This document shows, one piece after another, positions 1-9,090 of a stretch of DNA of 12,061 nucleotides. Below the pieces are notes generated by a model that was not told the origin of the DNA, made no database searches, and saw nothing but the letters and a program-made list of their open reading frames with translations. Position 1 is the first letter of the stretch, and each line of letters opens with the position of its first letter. The position numbers and the translations under genes were made by a program. Source of the stretch: Alphaproteobacteria bacterium (GTDB taxonomy: Bacteria > Pseudomonadota > Alphaproteobacteria > Rickettsiales > UBA1997); the NCBI GenBank assembly GCA_021151765.1, contig JAGKWR010000023.1, positions 1 through 12,061 of the forward strand. Reading direction: 5' to 3'.

Positions 1-543
1 TTTGTTTTGCTGCAACGCTTCGTAAGTTTCTTTAACGCTGACATCGTTCAATTCTTCCAAACGAAAACCGTCAATTTTGTTTAAAGCCGCAATTTGATTT
101 TCATCCAAGCTCAAGTCACTAACCCAGCTTGGCAATTGCGACAAATCAAAATTTCCTAAACGTTTTGCCGAATCTTGCGTAACTTCACGCAACTGAGAAA
201 TTGCAGCATTAATTTCTGCAAGTTGGCGGCTAATTTCTTGTTGTTTTAGTTGCAGTTCTTCAGCTTTTGCTGCTTCATCTTCCGCCGGCTTTTTGCCAAA
301 AGAATTGGCTTTTGCTTTTAATTCTGCTTGTTCTTGAAGAATTTGGCGTTGCTGGCTTTTAAGTTGTTCTTGCTCTTCTTCCAAATTAGCAATTCTTGCT
401 TGTAATTCTTCACTATTGCTTGGCGGTGTTGGAAGTTCATTTGCTTGTTTTGCAAGCTCTGTAACTTGATCAGAAGCTGCGGCAAACTCTGAAGAACTTT
501 CGCGCAATTTTGCAGCAAACTCCGCCTTTTGTTCTGCCGTCAT
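1..543 (-). CDS. Coiled-coil C-terminal part of the LRR gene, other frame, partial
   Basis: This frame is open from an ATG at 543 to the left edge: 181 codons without a stop, with the C-terminus outside the window. It holds no repeats. Residues 45-125 are Glu/Gln/Lys/Ala-rich with heptad-like spacing and read as a coiled coil. Residues 129-179 (starting LGNFD, then QIAALNKIDGF) match residues 1650-1698 of the 2020-residue repeat protein in this window, so this is a real coding region. An in-frame TAA lies two codons before the ATG. The ATG sits exactly where the ninth leucine-rich repeat of the overlapping upstream frame ends, and the two frames overlap for 74 bases. It is either the C-terminal half of the same protein after a +1 frameshift (mutation, sequencing error or programmed) or a separate, translationally coupled gene. 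Because the two relatives in this window are single chains with solenoid plus coiled coil, I favour a split gene. The function is unknown. Confidence 0.75.
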   Translation of the reverse strand, partial: MTAEQKAEFAAKLRESSSEFAAASDQVTELAKQANELPTPPSNSEELQARIANLEEEQEQLKSQQRQILQEQAELKAKANSFGKKPAEDEAAKAEELQLKQQEISRQLAEINAAISQLREVTQDSAKRLGNFDLSQLPSWVSDLSLDENQIAALNKIDGFRLEELNDVSVKETYEALQQNK

Positions 544-1375
544 GTTGCGTTAGCGTTGTATTATTTTCTAAAGCTTTGGCAATTGCTTTGGCACCTGCAT
601 CAGAGATTTGGTTACGATAAAGACTTAGCCCAGTTAGAGTTGTATTATTTTTCAAAGCTTCGGCAATTGCCTTGGCACCTGCATCAGAGATTTGGTTACC
701 ACTAAGACCTAGCTCAGTTAGAGTTGTATTATTTTTCAAAGCTTCGGCAATTACTATGGCACCTGCATCAGAGATTTGGTTACCATGAAGACCTAGTTTA
801 GTTAGCGTTGTATTATTTTCTAAAGCTTCGGCAATTTCGATGGCACCTGCATCAGAGATTTGGTTACCATGAAGACCTAGTCTAGTTAGCGTTGTATTAT
901 TTTCCAAAACTTTGGCAATTGCGATGGCACCTGCATCAGAGATTTGGTTATCATTAAGACCTAGCGTAGTTAGCGTTGTATTATTTTCCAAAACTTTGGC
1001 AATTTCGATGGCACCTGCATCAGAGATTTGGTTATCACTAAGACCTAGCGTAGTTAGCGTTGTATTATTTTCTAAAGCTTTAGCAATTAATTCTGCACCT
1101 GCATCAGAGAGTTGGTTACCACCAAGATTTAGCGTAGTTAGCGTTGTATTATTTTCTAAAGCTTTAGCAATTAATTCTGCACCTGCATCAGAGAGTTGGT
1201 TACCACCAAGATTTAGCCAAGTTAGAGTAGTATTATTTTCTAGAGCCTTAGCAATTTCGATGGCACCTTCATCAGAGATTTGGTTATCACTAAGATCTAG
1301 CTTGGTTAGAGTTGGGTCATTGGTTGCTAGACGTGTTAAAAAATTTTGCAATTGTTCTTGTGAATATTTTGGCAT
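470..1375 (-). CDS. Leucine-rich repeat protein (RNase-inhibitor type), frame broken at 3' end
   Basis: A 301-codon frame. Residues 1-25 are a short N-terminal cap. Residues 26-277 are nine 28-residue LRRs of the ribonuclease-inhibitor/NLR type, with consensus LxLxxNQISDAGAxxIAxAL followed by a conserved NNTTLT. Such repeats form a beta/alpha horseshoe used for protein binding. The residues that vary between repeats are mainly those beside the LxL strand, the expected concave face. After repeat nine the frame gives 24 unrelated, Cys/Arg-rich residues and a stop, while the frame starting at 543 continues as coiled coil, so the natural protein is probably LRR plus coiled coil. There is no signal peptide and no Shine-Dalgarno motif before the ATG. 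The gene lies 149 bp downstream of the large armadillo-repeat gene on the same strand; that gap shows no strong terminator or promoter. A role as a secreted or cytosolic binding protein in host interaction is inference only. Confidence 0.85.
   Translation of the reverse strand: MPKYSQEQLQNFLTRLATNDPTLTKLDLSDNQISDEGAIEIAKALENNTTLTWLNLGGNQLSDAGAELIAKALENNTTLTTLNLGGNQLSDAGAELIAKALENNTTLTTLGLSDNQISDAGAIEIAKVLENNTTLTTLGLNDNQISDAGAIAIAKVLENNTTLTRLGLHGNQISDAGAIEIAEALENNTTLTKLGLHGNQISDAGAIVIAEALKNNTTLTELGLSGNQISDAGAKAIAEALKNNTTLTGLSLYRNQISDAGAKAIAKALENNTTLTQHDGRTKGGVCCKIARKFFRVCRSF
545..1300 (-). repeat. Nine tandem 84-bp LRR-coding repeats
   Basis: Nine in-register 84-bp units encode the 28-residue LRRs. 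Units two and three are the most alike: positions 1046-1133 and 1130-1217 are identical over 88 bp, which indicates a recent one-unit tandem duplication. The other units differ mostly in the codons around the LxL beta-strand. Such an array can gain or lose units by slippage or recombination. Confidence 0.9.
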
Positions 1376-1524
1376 GGTTTTGAAGTGTTAGTTGGTTAGT
1401 TATTTGGCCTTAGTGGCGGACGGTTTTTAAAGAGTTATACGAGTTAAAAATAAATTTTTCTTTTTCTTGCAGTAATTTTTGGCAGTAGAAAATTTCTGTT
1501 ATCTAAGCAAAGTCAAAAATTTTA

Positions 1525-4500
1525 TTAGCTTTTGTGATCCCTAGAAATTTGCGATCTGCTATCAAGTTTTTCTGCTACAACATTTGAGATATTGTTTGCA
1601 GGTAAAGCTTTTTCTACTTCAATTAATCTTTGTTGCATTTGGTTAATAATGTTGGCTTGCTCTCTTATTATTGCGCGCATTTCTTCCACATCATTTTCTA
1701 GCTTTGTTTTTTTATTATTAACTTTTTCAGCTAGTCTTTCGCTAGTAAGTGATGGTTTTAAAGGTTCCGAATCTAATTTAGATTCTCTGATAAAATAGAT
1801 TTCCTTATTAGCTATATCTCCATTTGCTCTAATGATGTTCTCAATGATGGCATCTTTCCAGTCTCTCCCGATTAAAGGATTAGTAACTGTCTCCCGTTTT
1901 ATTTCATCGATGTTTACTTTACCGCTTAATACGACTTCAAGGCAAGATTTTGCTAATCTATCGATATATTTCTTTTTATCTTGCGGATTACTTCTTTTGT
2001 TTAGTTCAGAAATGATTTTATCTTGATCAGTTAAAGCAATTTTACGTCCAATTTTTTCTGAAAACTTTGTTGCTAAGGAAAGATCTGTGTTCTCGATTAA
2101 TCCTTTTAATCTAGCGTATCTTTCTTCTCTGTTACTTTGGCTTAGATAATCTGATACACCGCCAGCTATTCCAGATGCAAGACTTCCGAAAGGTAAATTG
2201 CTAACCAAAACGGAAACACATTTTATCGCTTTAGAGGTTTTTCCTTCGGATAACTTAAATTTCTGGCTACATATTAAAATTGATGCGGCGAAATGTTCGT
2301 TAAATTTAGCTTGAATTGCAGATGCCGCAGTTAATAAGTCTGGATTCTTTTCTAGTTCTTTCTGTTCGCAGTAATCTTTGTATTCAGGTTCAAATTTTGT
2401 TCTTAGAGTATTAGAACTATTATATGACTTTGCGAAATTTTTATCAGATCTTTCCTGACTTTTGGTTATCGCATCGCTCATAGATTTAGCAATTTTTGAA
2501 ACTTCTTCAAATGCGTCTTTAACGACTGCTTCTCCTAAATCTTCCTCTCTGAAATCTTCAATTTTACGTAGAGCAGATAATTGATATTGATTTAAATTAT
2601 TGATGATTTGAGTTACGTTAGAAAAATCAAAATCTCCAATTTGTTGAGTAATATTATCGGTTTGATCTTGAGCGATAAAAGCAAATTTAAGTGCAGATTC
2701 CGCAATTGATTGTGTTCTTTCACTGCTTTCTTTGAGAATAGACAGCTTCTCTTTAACATCTGCGATTTCTTTGATTACTTGTTCTTTTTCTTGAGTTATT
2801 TCTTGTCGACTTAAACTTAAAAATATCTCTGAATTTGAATTAGAAAGATTATTATCAGATTTTGGTATGAGTTCCTCATACTTTTTCTCTAATTCTCGTT
2901 GTTTCTCTTCTAATAAATTTAGCCTATCTTGAAGTTTTTGTTCTTTACTTAGCCTCACTCTTTCTAGAATCCTTTCTTTTGCTCCTAACTTTGTTTGTGA
3001 GGTAGATTCTATTTCATTATCTGATTCTGTAGGTTCGAAATAATCGTAATAGGATGATTCACTTTTCTCTGAAATTTTGTCTGATACAGAATTTTGGCTA
3101 TATTCATCATCAGATTCAAAAGTATGGGGATAGGATGGTTCTGGAAATTCATCTCTACCAAAAATATAATTTAAAACCTGATTCGCGTCATACTCTATTT
3201 CTTCTTTGTATAGTTCCGCCAAGTGCATTATTCTATTGATAGTCTCAGTATCAAAAATAATTGATTTTTTGTTGCCGGATTCTTCGACAATATTCCTAAT
3301 AATTTTTAACGAAATTATGCCAATTGTACTATCTTCATCTTGCAATAGTTCGATTAAACTATTCTGAATTTGTGTAAATTCTGAAAGATATTGGTTCTTA
3401 CTAATGCGAAGAAGAATCCCAAGAGCAGATGTTCTGAAATCAAACGATTCCTCCTCATCATCAAATGGTATTTCACTGGTCTTAGTCTTAGTAATGTTCA
3501 ATAGAGTATTAATTTCTTTTTCTGAAAAATTAATTTCGCTGAAAAATTCGTCAGATCTCTCTTCTATAGATCTTAATGCTGCTATTGTTATGTTTTCGTT
3601 TGGGCTTTCTAACAAGCTAACTAGTAGCTTCTTGATTTCGCTTTGAGGTAAGTCAAATAGATCTTCGTTATCAAGATTATCAATAATTGATATTATTATC
3701 TCTGTATTGCCGAGGTCTTTTAACCGTGCTAAGCTTAAAATGGTGTCGATTTTTTGATTGTAGCTAAAAAGATTCATACTCGAATCTTCATCCAAAATAA
3801 ACTTTTCTTTTTGGAAGAGGTTCAAAAATATTTCCAGACCAAGTTCATAAATTTGATTATCAACCGAATCGTTAATAATTTTTGTCAATTCATCCCTAAA
3901 AGATTCGTTATACAACAATTCAGTTCCACTATTTGAGTAACTTAATTGCTTTAGAATTTTTAAAGCTTCAATGGATTGTTCTTCGTCAGTTCCTGCAGAT
4001 ATTTCTAAAAGTTTTTGAATTTCATTATCGCTTAAAAACAAGTTAATTGCTTCTTCGTAGTGAGGTATGTAGTGAATTAATGTTGACTCATTTGAGAATA
4101 GCTGTGCTTTTATTTCTTCAGCTAGTTCTTCTGTTAGGTCTTTTTGGGCAATAAATGATAGAAATGCTAATGATTTTTCCCTTAAGTAAGAATCATGAGG
4201 TTTTTTGAATATTTCTAAAAAGTTAGAAAACTCGATGAGTTGATTATTAATGAGTTCTTCAAAAACATTTTCATCGTAGTTTTCCAGAGTATATACGAAA
4301 TTCAGGAAACTCTCAACAATCTCATCGTTTTCTGATAAAAGTAATTTTTGTGAAACTTTAAAAAATTGATGAAGCTGATTTTGTGTAGCGAATAATTCTA
4401 TTAAATCTGAGTTTTGGATTATACACGTAGTTATTTCTAAGAAATTCTTTGCAGATTCATCTGATATTATTTTCAGAAGATCCGGTGTAATGCTTTCTTC

Positions 4501-7500
4501 CTCGGTGTTTAGAAGAATTAAAATTTTTAGAATCGATTCAATATTTGATTCTGAAGAATCAGATAAAGTGTTTATTAGAAAATCTATGATCTCTTTATCC
4601 TGAAAGTTTTGTAAGGTAGTTTCTTTATTTTCAATTGCGAATTCCAATAAATCCAAAGCTAATTTACTGAGATCTTGATCTTGCGAAGAGATTAATCTTA
4701 AGGATAAATCTCTTATCTCATCATCATTAAAAAGTACTGTGGGTAAGTTTTTATAGAGGTGGGAGATACTTTTGAGGGCTAGATTCTGAATTTCGAAATT
4801 TTCATTGTGAGAAAAATCCAGTAAGATGTTTTTAATCTTTTCATCGAAAAAACTCAGATCATTTAAAGATAAATATTCGTCTACCTGATGTGATGCCTTT
4901 AGAATACTTTTAAGAATAAAATGATCTGCATTCCTATTATGTTCTTCGTAAAGGGTGGTAATAATATACCTATTTAAACTTGTGAAAATCAGGTTTTCTG
5001 ATAATCCAGATAAACTAGATGCGATTTCATCCGAAGTAAGATTTGTAGGTATTGCTAGGAATTTTAATAAAACTTTTGCTTTTAAGATTAGAGTAATCGC
5101 TTTTTTTGCTTCTTCCTGAACTTCTCTATTAGGTGATTTTTCTAGCTTTGAAAAAATTTCCACGAACTCATTATCTAACAAATCTTGGGAGAATATTCCT
5201 GAAGCGGTGTTAATTAGTTTTAAAGTTGGAAGAATTTGCAGATCATCGTTACTTCTTAAGCAATCCAATAGCAATTCTTTGTTATCTTTAGCATAAAGAC
5301 GAAAAATACTATTATCTGACGAAATGATCACTAATGCTTTTAAAGCCTCTTTTCTAAGATCATTATCAAGACTTCTGGCAGCAGTTAATAAACTCTCATA
5401 GTTTTGCTGAGAGGAAATTTTTTTTTGGATCTCATTCTTATCTTGCGATAAGAGATTTAGTATGATTGCAATAGATTCCTTTTGAATAGACTCATCATGG
5501 CTTGATTCTATAAAATTTAGCAAAGTATCAATCTTGTCACTACTTAATAAAGCTGCGGGAAGGGGAGTTACCTTAGAGATTATAGAAAGTGCAGTTCTTG
5601 TGAGATCAGAATCATTATTTTGACTAATTTCAAATAAAAGCTCGAGTCTTTCATTTAAAGTAGATCTAGATTTTTCATCATTAGTAAAATCAAGTTTTTC
5701 GATCAGATAGAGAATATTCTTCTGAGTAGTCGTTTTTAATCCTTTAGAGCTTAGTTTGTTAAACAGAGTTAACTTTAAATCGGTCTTGTCTAAAAACTTC
5801 TTTCCTGATTGTTGTGTAGCGATTTTTTGCAGTACTTTAAGTGAATTGTTGACCAGATCAGCGTTACTACTCGGAATTATGTCAAGTAAGGCTGATATTA
5901 AGGGTTCATTTGAAAATATTTCTCTTCCTTCTTCTGAAAGGCAGATTTTATCGATATATTTAAGTGTTTTAGATTTAACGGATTCGTCTTCTGATTTTAA
6001 ATTTTGAATAGTCTCTTGAACGAAGATTTCTTTCTTGGGACGATTACTGGTGTATATACTAGCAAGTGCAACCGAAGAATATTTAGCAATTTTTGGATTA
6101 GAGTTTTGGGTTAAATCTAATAAATTTTTTATAAAGGATTCGTCATCAAATAAATTTGAACCCGCTTTGTTTTGGTGTGTTATATTTATGATTGTTAGAA
6201 GAACGTACTCCTTTATTTCTTCAGAATTACTACTGATCAGATTAATCAAATAATCTTTGGTTTGGACGTTAGTAATTAAAGAAATATTTTTGCTATCAAA
6301 ACTAGTTTTAAGTAATCGCCAAGCTGATTTTTTCTTAATATCTATAATTGGATCAAATTTTTTTTCTGTTAAATTTTCAATTTTAGAGGCTTCAAATATA
6401 TCGTATTCTTTAATTTCATGAGAGTCAGACATTTCTGATTCTCGTAGGTTATCGATCATATTTCCTATTGAAGAAGAATAGTTATCGAAAATGTTGTCTT
6501 CGACTTCTTCCTCTTCTTCAGGAATCAAATAATCAATATCACTTCCTGTGGTAAGAAAATCTAACGTAGCAATTTCTTCTAAGGATATTCCATTATCAAT
6601 TATTTGGAAAGATGTAGTAGCATAGTTCTGTTTACTTTTAGGTTCAGATTCTGCGGTAATCGAGTTTGCTAGATCTAGCAATGAAACACTGGTAATATCT
6701 GAATCGTCATGAATATCCTGATTTTCTAAAATAATTTTGAGATCATCTTCTTGTTCGCCTTCTTTTTCATCTAAAGAACCATTATCACTTTCCAGAGACA
6801 TATTATTTGGTTCAGAAGCGACAGTATTTCCAACATAAGTTTCAATGCTTTCTTGAGTTTCTTCTGCTGTCTTTATCGTAGCTTCATTTTCAACTTGGAG
6901 TGAAGTTATTATTTCTAGAGTTTCTTGTTCTAAATCAGACTCTTCTTTGTTTTTTTCATCGAGTATTAATTTTTTCAGAGCTCTTTTTTGTTCGGATTCA
7001 ATATTAGTGAAGAGCTCTTTGTTTCTGGCAATTACTTTAAAAGCCGCTTTTTTAATGTCAGGAGAACCACTATCCGCAATTTGAATTATATTGGTAACAG
7101 CATTTGTTTTATCAGAGAATGCTGCTATGCAGTTACCAATTAGTCCAATTGCTAAACTTTGGATTTTTACTTCTTCGTTTTTAGTTAAATCAAAAATTAT
7201 TTTTTGAGTATCTGGATCAAGTGAAGATTTATAAGAATAAGTGCTAGAAGACAAAGCTGTATTAATAGCCTCTAGGCAAGATTCTTGTATTTTTTGGTTT
7301 GTCGTATCCAGTAGTTTTGATAAAATCAGAATTTGGTGAGCATTTAAAGATCTAGGGGCAATAGATATAATGTCGCGGGTATCTTTAAAATAATTTGATA
7401 ATAGTTGGGTATAAGCAATTTTACTCTCAACATTCATTGAAAGTATTAGGTTAATTTGGCTGGGATTTAGTTCGAAGTTTTCATCTTGAGTCAAATTCCA

Positions 7501-7587
7501 TAAGACTTGGGCGATTTCCGAATTTAAAAAAATTTGCTCTAATTCAGTTAAAAAACGGTTACGTTCATTTGCTAAAGAGTATTTCAT
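1525..7587 (-). CDS. Giant armadillo/HEAT-like repeat protein with coiled-coil C-terminal module
   Basis: A 2020-residue protein whose full frame is present. Residues about 50-215 and 415-1472 are helical repeats of about 40-43 residues with the armadillo/HEAT pattern (LLDLxxSxNxxIxxxALxxIxxI), on the order of twenty-five units in the second block. Between them, about 215-415, is an acidic low-complexity insert with a Glu run near residue 357. Residues 1475-1530 are a Ser/Asp/Glu-rich linker. About 1535-1640 is a coiled coil. Residue 1650 onward matches the coiled-coil frame at the left edge of the window. Residues 1748-1858 match the plus-strand LRR protein without gaps and include a hydrophobic stretch (1788-1815). 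The chain ends in a second short coiled coil. I see no signal peptide and no enzymatic motif. It starts 51 bp after rlmI on the same strand, so co-transcription is possible. It is much more AT-rich than its neighbours. Armadillo/HEAT solenoids bind proteins; a scaffold or host-interaction role is inferred, not shown. Confidence 0.9.
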   Translation of the reverse strand: MKYSLANERNRFLTELEQIFLNSEIAQVLWNLTQDENFELNPSQINLILSMNVESKIAYTQLLSNYFKDTRDIISIAPRSLNAHQILILSKLLDTTNQKIQESCLEAINTALSSSTYSYKSSLDPDTQKIIFDLTKNEEVKIQSLAIGLIGNCIAAFSDKTNAVTNIIQIADSGSPDIKKAAFKVIARNKELFTNIESEQKRALKKLILDEKNKEESDLEQETLEIITSLQVENEATIKTAEETQESIETYVGNTVASEPNNMSLESDNGSLDEKEGEQEDDLKIILENQDIHDDSDITSVSLLDLANSITAESEPKSKQNYATTSFQIIDNGISLEEIATLDFLTTGSDIDYLIPEEEEEVEDNIFDNYSSSIGNMIDNLRESEMSDSHEIKEYDIFEASKIENLTEKKFDPIIDIKKKSAWRLLKTSFDSKNISLITNVQTKDYLINLISSNSEEIKEYVLLTIINITHQNKAGSNLFDDESFIKNLLDLTQNSNPKIAKYSSVALASIYTSNRPKKEIFVQETIQNLKSEDESVKSKTLKYIDKICLSEEGREIFSNEPLISALLDIIPSSNADLVNNSLKVLQKIATQQSGKKFLDKTDLKLTLFNKLSSKGLKTTTQKNILYLIEKLDFTNDEKSRSTLNERLELLFEISQNNDSDLTRTALSIISKVTPLPAALLSSDKIDTLLNFIESSHDESIQKESIAIILNLLSQDKNEIQKKISSQQNYESLLTAARSLDNDLRKEALKALVIISSDNSIFRLYAKDNKELLLDCLRSNDDLQILPTLKLINTASGIFSQDLLDNEFVEIFSKLEKSPNREVQEEAKKAITLILKAKVLLKFLAIPTNLTSDEIASSLSGLSENLIFTSLNRYIITTLYEEHNRNADHFILKSILKASHQVDEYLSLNDLSFFDEKIKNILLDFSHNENFEIQNLALKSISHLYKNLPTVLFNDDEIRDLSLRLISSQDQDLSKLALDLLEFAIENKETTLQNFQDKEIIDFLINTLSDSSESNIESILKILILLNTEEESITPDLLKIISDESAKNFLEITTCIIQNSDLIELFATQNQLHQFFKVSQKLLLSENDEIVESFLNFVYTLENYDENVFEELINNQLIEFSNFLEIFKKPHDSYLREKSLAFLSFIAQKDLTEELAEEIKAQLFSNESTLIHYIPHYEEAINLFLSDNEIQKLLEISAGTDEEQSIEALKILKQLSYSNSGTELLYNESFRDELTKIINDSVDNQIYELGLEIFLNLFQKEKFILDEDSSMNLFSYNQKIDTILSLARLKDLGNTEIIISIIDNLDNEDLFDLPQSEIKKLLVSLLESPNENITIAALRSIEERSDEFFSEINFSEKEINTLLNITKTKTSEIPFDDEEESFDFRTSALGILLRISKNQYLSEFTQIQNSLIELLQDEDSTIGIISLKIIRNIVEESGNKKSIIFDTETINRIMHLAELYKEEIEYDANQVLNYIFGRDEFPEPSYPHTFESDDEYSQNSVSDKISEKSESSYYDYFEPTESDNEIESTSQTKLGAKERILERVRLSKEQKLQDRLNLLEEKQRELEKKYEELIPKSDNNLSNSNSEIFLSLSRQEITQEKEQVIKEIADVKEKLSILKESSERTQSIAESALKFAFIAQDQTDNITQQIGDFDFSNVTQIINNLNQYQLSALRKIEDFREEDLGEAVVKDAFEEVSKIAKSMSDAITKSQERSDKNFAKSYNSSNTLRTKFEPEYKDYCEQKELEKNPDLLTAASAIQAKFNEHFAASILICSQKFKLSEGKTSKAIKCVSVLVSNLPFGSLASGIAGGVSDYLSQSNREERYARLKGLIENTDLSLATKFSEKIGRKIALTDQDKIISELNKRSNPQDKKKYIDRLAKSCLEVVLSGKVNIDEIKRETVTNPLIGRDWKDAIIENIIRANGDIANKEIYFIRESKLDSEPLKPSLTSERLAEKVNNKKTKLENDVEEMRAIIREQANIINQMQQRLIEVEKALPANNISNVVAEKLDSRSQISRDHKS

Positions 7588-7638
7588 ATAGTGTTTTATA
7601 GGTTTATTGGAGTGTTATAATTTTTCAGAAAAATTAGT

Positions 7639-8814
7639 TCATTCGATAATAAAAGTCAGCGATTTCAAATATTCATTTTCTTTCAAAGCCGGATGAACTG
7701 GATGATCAACATCAGCACCGAAAGTGCGAATTAAGCGGGCAGGGCGACCAGCGTAATTATTTGATTTGCGCAAACCATCATTTACAGCCGCCACCAATTC
7801 GTTAATTGAAGCGTGATGCGAGCAAGAAGTGAGCATTAAAACACCGCCTTTTTTGACCAAATTCACCGCAAGTTTGATCAATTTTTCATAACCTTTCAGA
7901 CCGGAAAATAAATCTTTTTTAGATTTGATGAATGCCGGCGGGTCAAGCAAAACAATGTCAAAACGACGTTGTTGTTGATCGAGTTTTTCTAAAGCGTCGA
8001 AAACTTTTTCGTTGATGATTTCAACATTTTCGCTGCTTGGAATTTTATCCAAAGCTTCTTTTGATGAATCAATAAAAGTGACTGATTTGGCTTGGTTTTT
8101 CAGCGAGTTTAAACCAAATCCGCCCAAATAACAAAAGGCATCAAGCACGTCGCAATCTTTAGAAATTGAGCCAATAAATTCACGATTCTTGCGTTGATCA
8201 AAAAACCAGCCAGTTTTTTGGCCATTTTTTACGTCGATTTGATATTTGATGTCATTTTCTTCGATTGCGATTTCGTCAGCAATTTCGCAATCAACTGTTT
8301 TGACGTAACTTTCCAAACCTTCAAATCTGCGCGCTTCAACGTCGTTGCGTAAAATAATTTTAGGATTGGTGAAAATTTTCTTTAAAGCGGAAGTGATCAG
8401 CGGCAATAAATTTTCCATGCCAGCAGTTGAAATTTGGCAAGAAAAAACGTCGCCGAAGCGATCAATAACCAGACCCGGTAAAAAATCGCCTTCAGAATGA
8501 ATTAGGCGATAAAATGGTTTGTTGAAGAATTTTTCACGGAACTTCAACGCCGCTGAAATTTTTTCGATGAAGAAATCTTCGTCAATTTTTTGTTGTGAAT
8601 TATAACTTAAAATTCGTGCGGAAATCAAGCTTTGCGGGTTGAAATAAGCGATGCCGAAGCTTTGATCTTTTTTAATTACAACCTCAACTAAAGAGCCTTT
8701 TTCAAGTTTTTTAATTTCGGAAAAGTTTTCAATTTCATTGGAAAAAATCCACGGATTACCGTGAACAATACGAATTTCGCTGCGTGTTTTGACGATAATT
8801 TTTGGAAGAGGCAT
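7639..8814 (-). CDS. rlmI: Class I SAM-dependent 23S rRNA (cytosine-C5) methyltransferase, RlmI family
   Basis: A 391-residue protein, close to the 396 residues of E. coli RlmI, which makes m5C1962 in 23S rRNA using S-adenosylmethionine. Residues about 4-75 form the N-terminal PUA RNA-binding domain (GNPWIFSNEI at 19-28). The central linker is followed by the family signature GQKTGWFFDQRKNR at 198-211. The Rossmann-fold SAM site motif I is VLDAFCYLGGF at 223-233. The catalytic motif LLDPPAF is at 289-295, and TSCSHH at 329-334 carries the probable nucleophilic cysteine (331). The C-terminus has the usual DHPVHPALKE followed by a beta strand. All key motifs are intact, so the enzyme should be active. 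The close paralogous family RlmK-like and other COG1092 members are alternatives for the exact target base. It is the only housekeeping gene in the window. No Shine-Dalgarno motif precedes the ATG, which has an A-rich leader. Confidence 0.9.
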   Translation of the reverse strand: MPLPKIIVKTRSEIRIVHGNPWIFSNEIENFSEIKKLEKGSLVEVVIKKDQSFGIAYFNPQSLISARILSYNSQQKIDEDFFIEKISAALKFREKFFNKPFYRLIHSEGDFLPGLVIDRFGDVFSCQISTAGMENLLPLITSALKKIFTNPKIILRNDVEARRFEGLESYVKTVDCEIADEIAIEENDIKYQIDVKNGQKTGWFFDQRKNREFIGSISKDCDVLDAFCYLGGFGLNSLKNQAKSVTFIDSSKEALDKIPSSENVEIINEKVFDALEKLDQQQRRFDIVLLDPPAFIKSKKDLFSGLKGYEKLIKLAVNLVKKGGVLMLTSCSHHASINELVAAVNDGLRKSNNYAGRPARLIRTFGADVDHPVHPALKENEYLKSLTFIIE

Positions 8815-9003
8815 GTTTTTGTTTTTTATTTGGAGTGCAACCTGAGTTGAAATGTGAGAGTTTGGTTCTTTCTTTTTCGTTTTGAACGTAGTTCCATTTT
8901 CTGTTTATTTAGCTTCTAACTACAATTCTTTTTTTAAATTATTTCGTCAAAAACTTTGCTTGTTAAAACTGCCTTTATAAAAAATTTTGCTAACTATCTT
9001 ATC

Positions 9004-9023
9004 AGATTGATCACACACAATCT
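9004..9023. promoter_or_regulatory. Inverted repeat, possible operator
   Basis: AGATTG and CAATCT form a perfect 6-bp dyad around an 8-bp centre (AGATTGATCACACACAATCT), flanked on both sides by CTTATC. It sits in the divergent intergenic region 165 bp before the plus-strand ATG. A dyad this short can occur by chance in AT-rich DNA. Confidence 0.2.
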
Positions 9024-9090
9024 TATCTATCTCACATCGAAAGGATCTAGTAAGTCTTAACTTCAAACCCAAACTCACGATATCATTTTT

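Noticed and set aside
545..1300. Regularly spaced repeats as a CRISPR array
   Set aside because: The 84-bp units are translated in register into leucine-rich repeats and have no unique spacers.
912..1391. 159-codon plus-strand open frame opposite the LRR repeats
   Set aside because: It is the antisense reading of the 84-bp repeat array; its periodic sequence only mirrors the LRR codons.
1416..1455. TTTTTAA / TTAAAAA inverted repeat between the two minus-strand repeat-protein genes as a terminator
   Set aside because: Seven A/T pairs around a 12-13 base loop make a very weak stem without a following T-run.
7619..7635. AATTTTTCAGAAAAATT hairpin between rlmI and the armadillo-repeat gene as a terminator
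   Set aside because: The 7-bp stem is entirely A/T and no T-run follows in the direction of transcription, so it would be a poor intrinsic terminator and is likely chance in AT-rich DNA.
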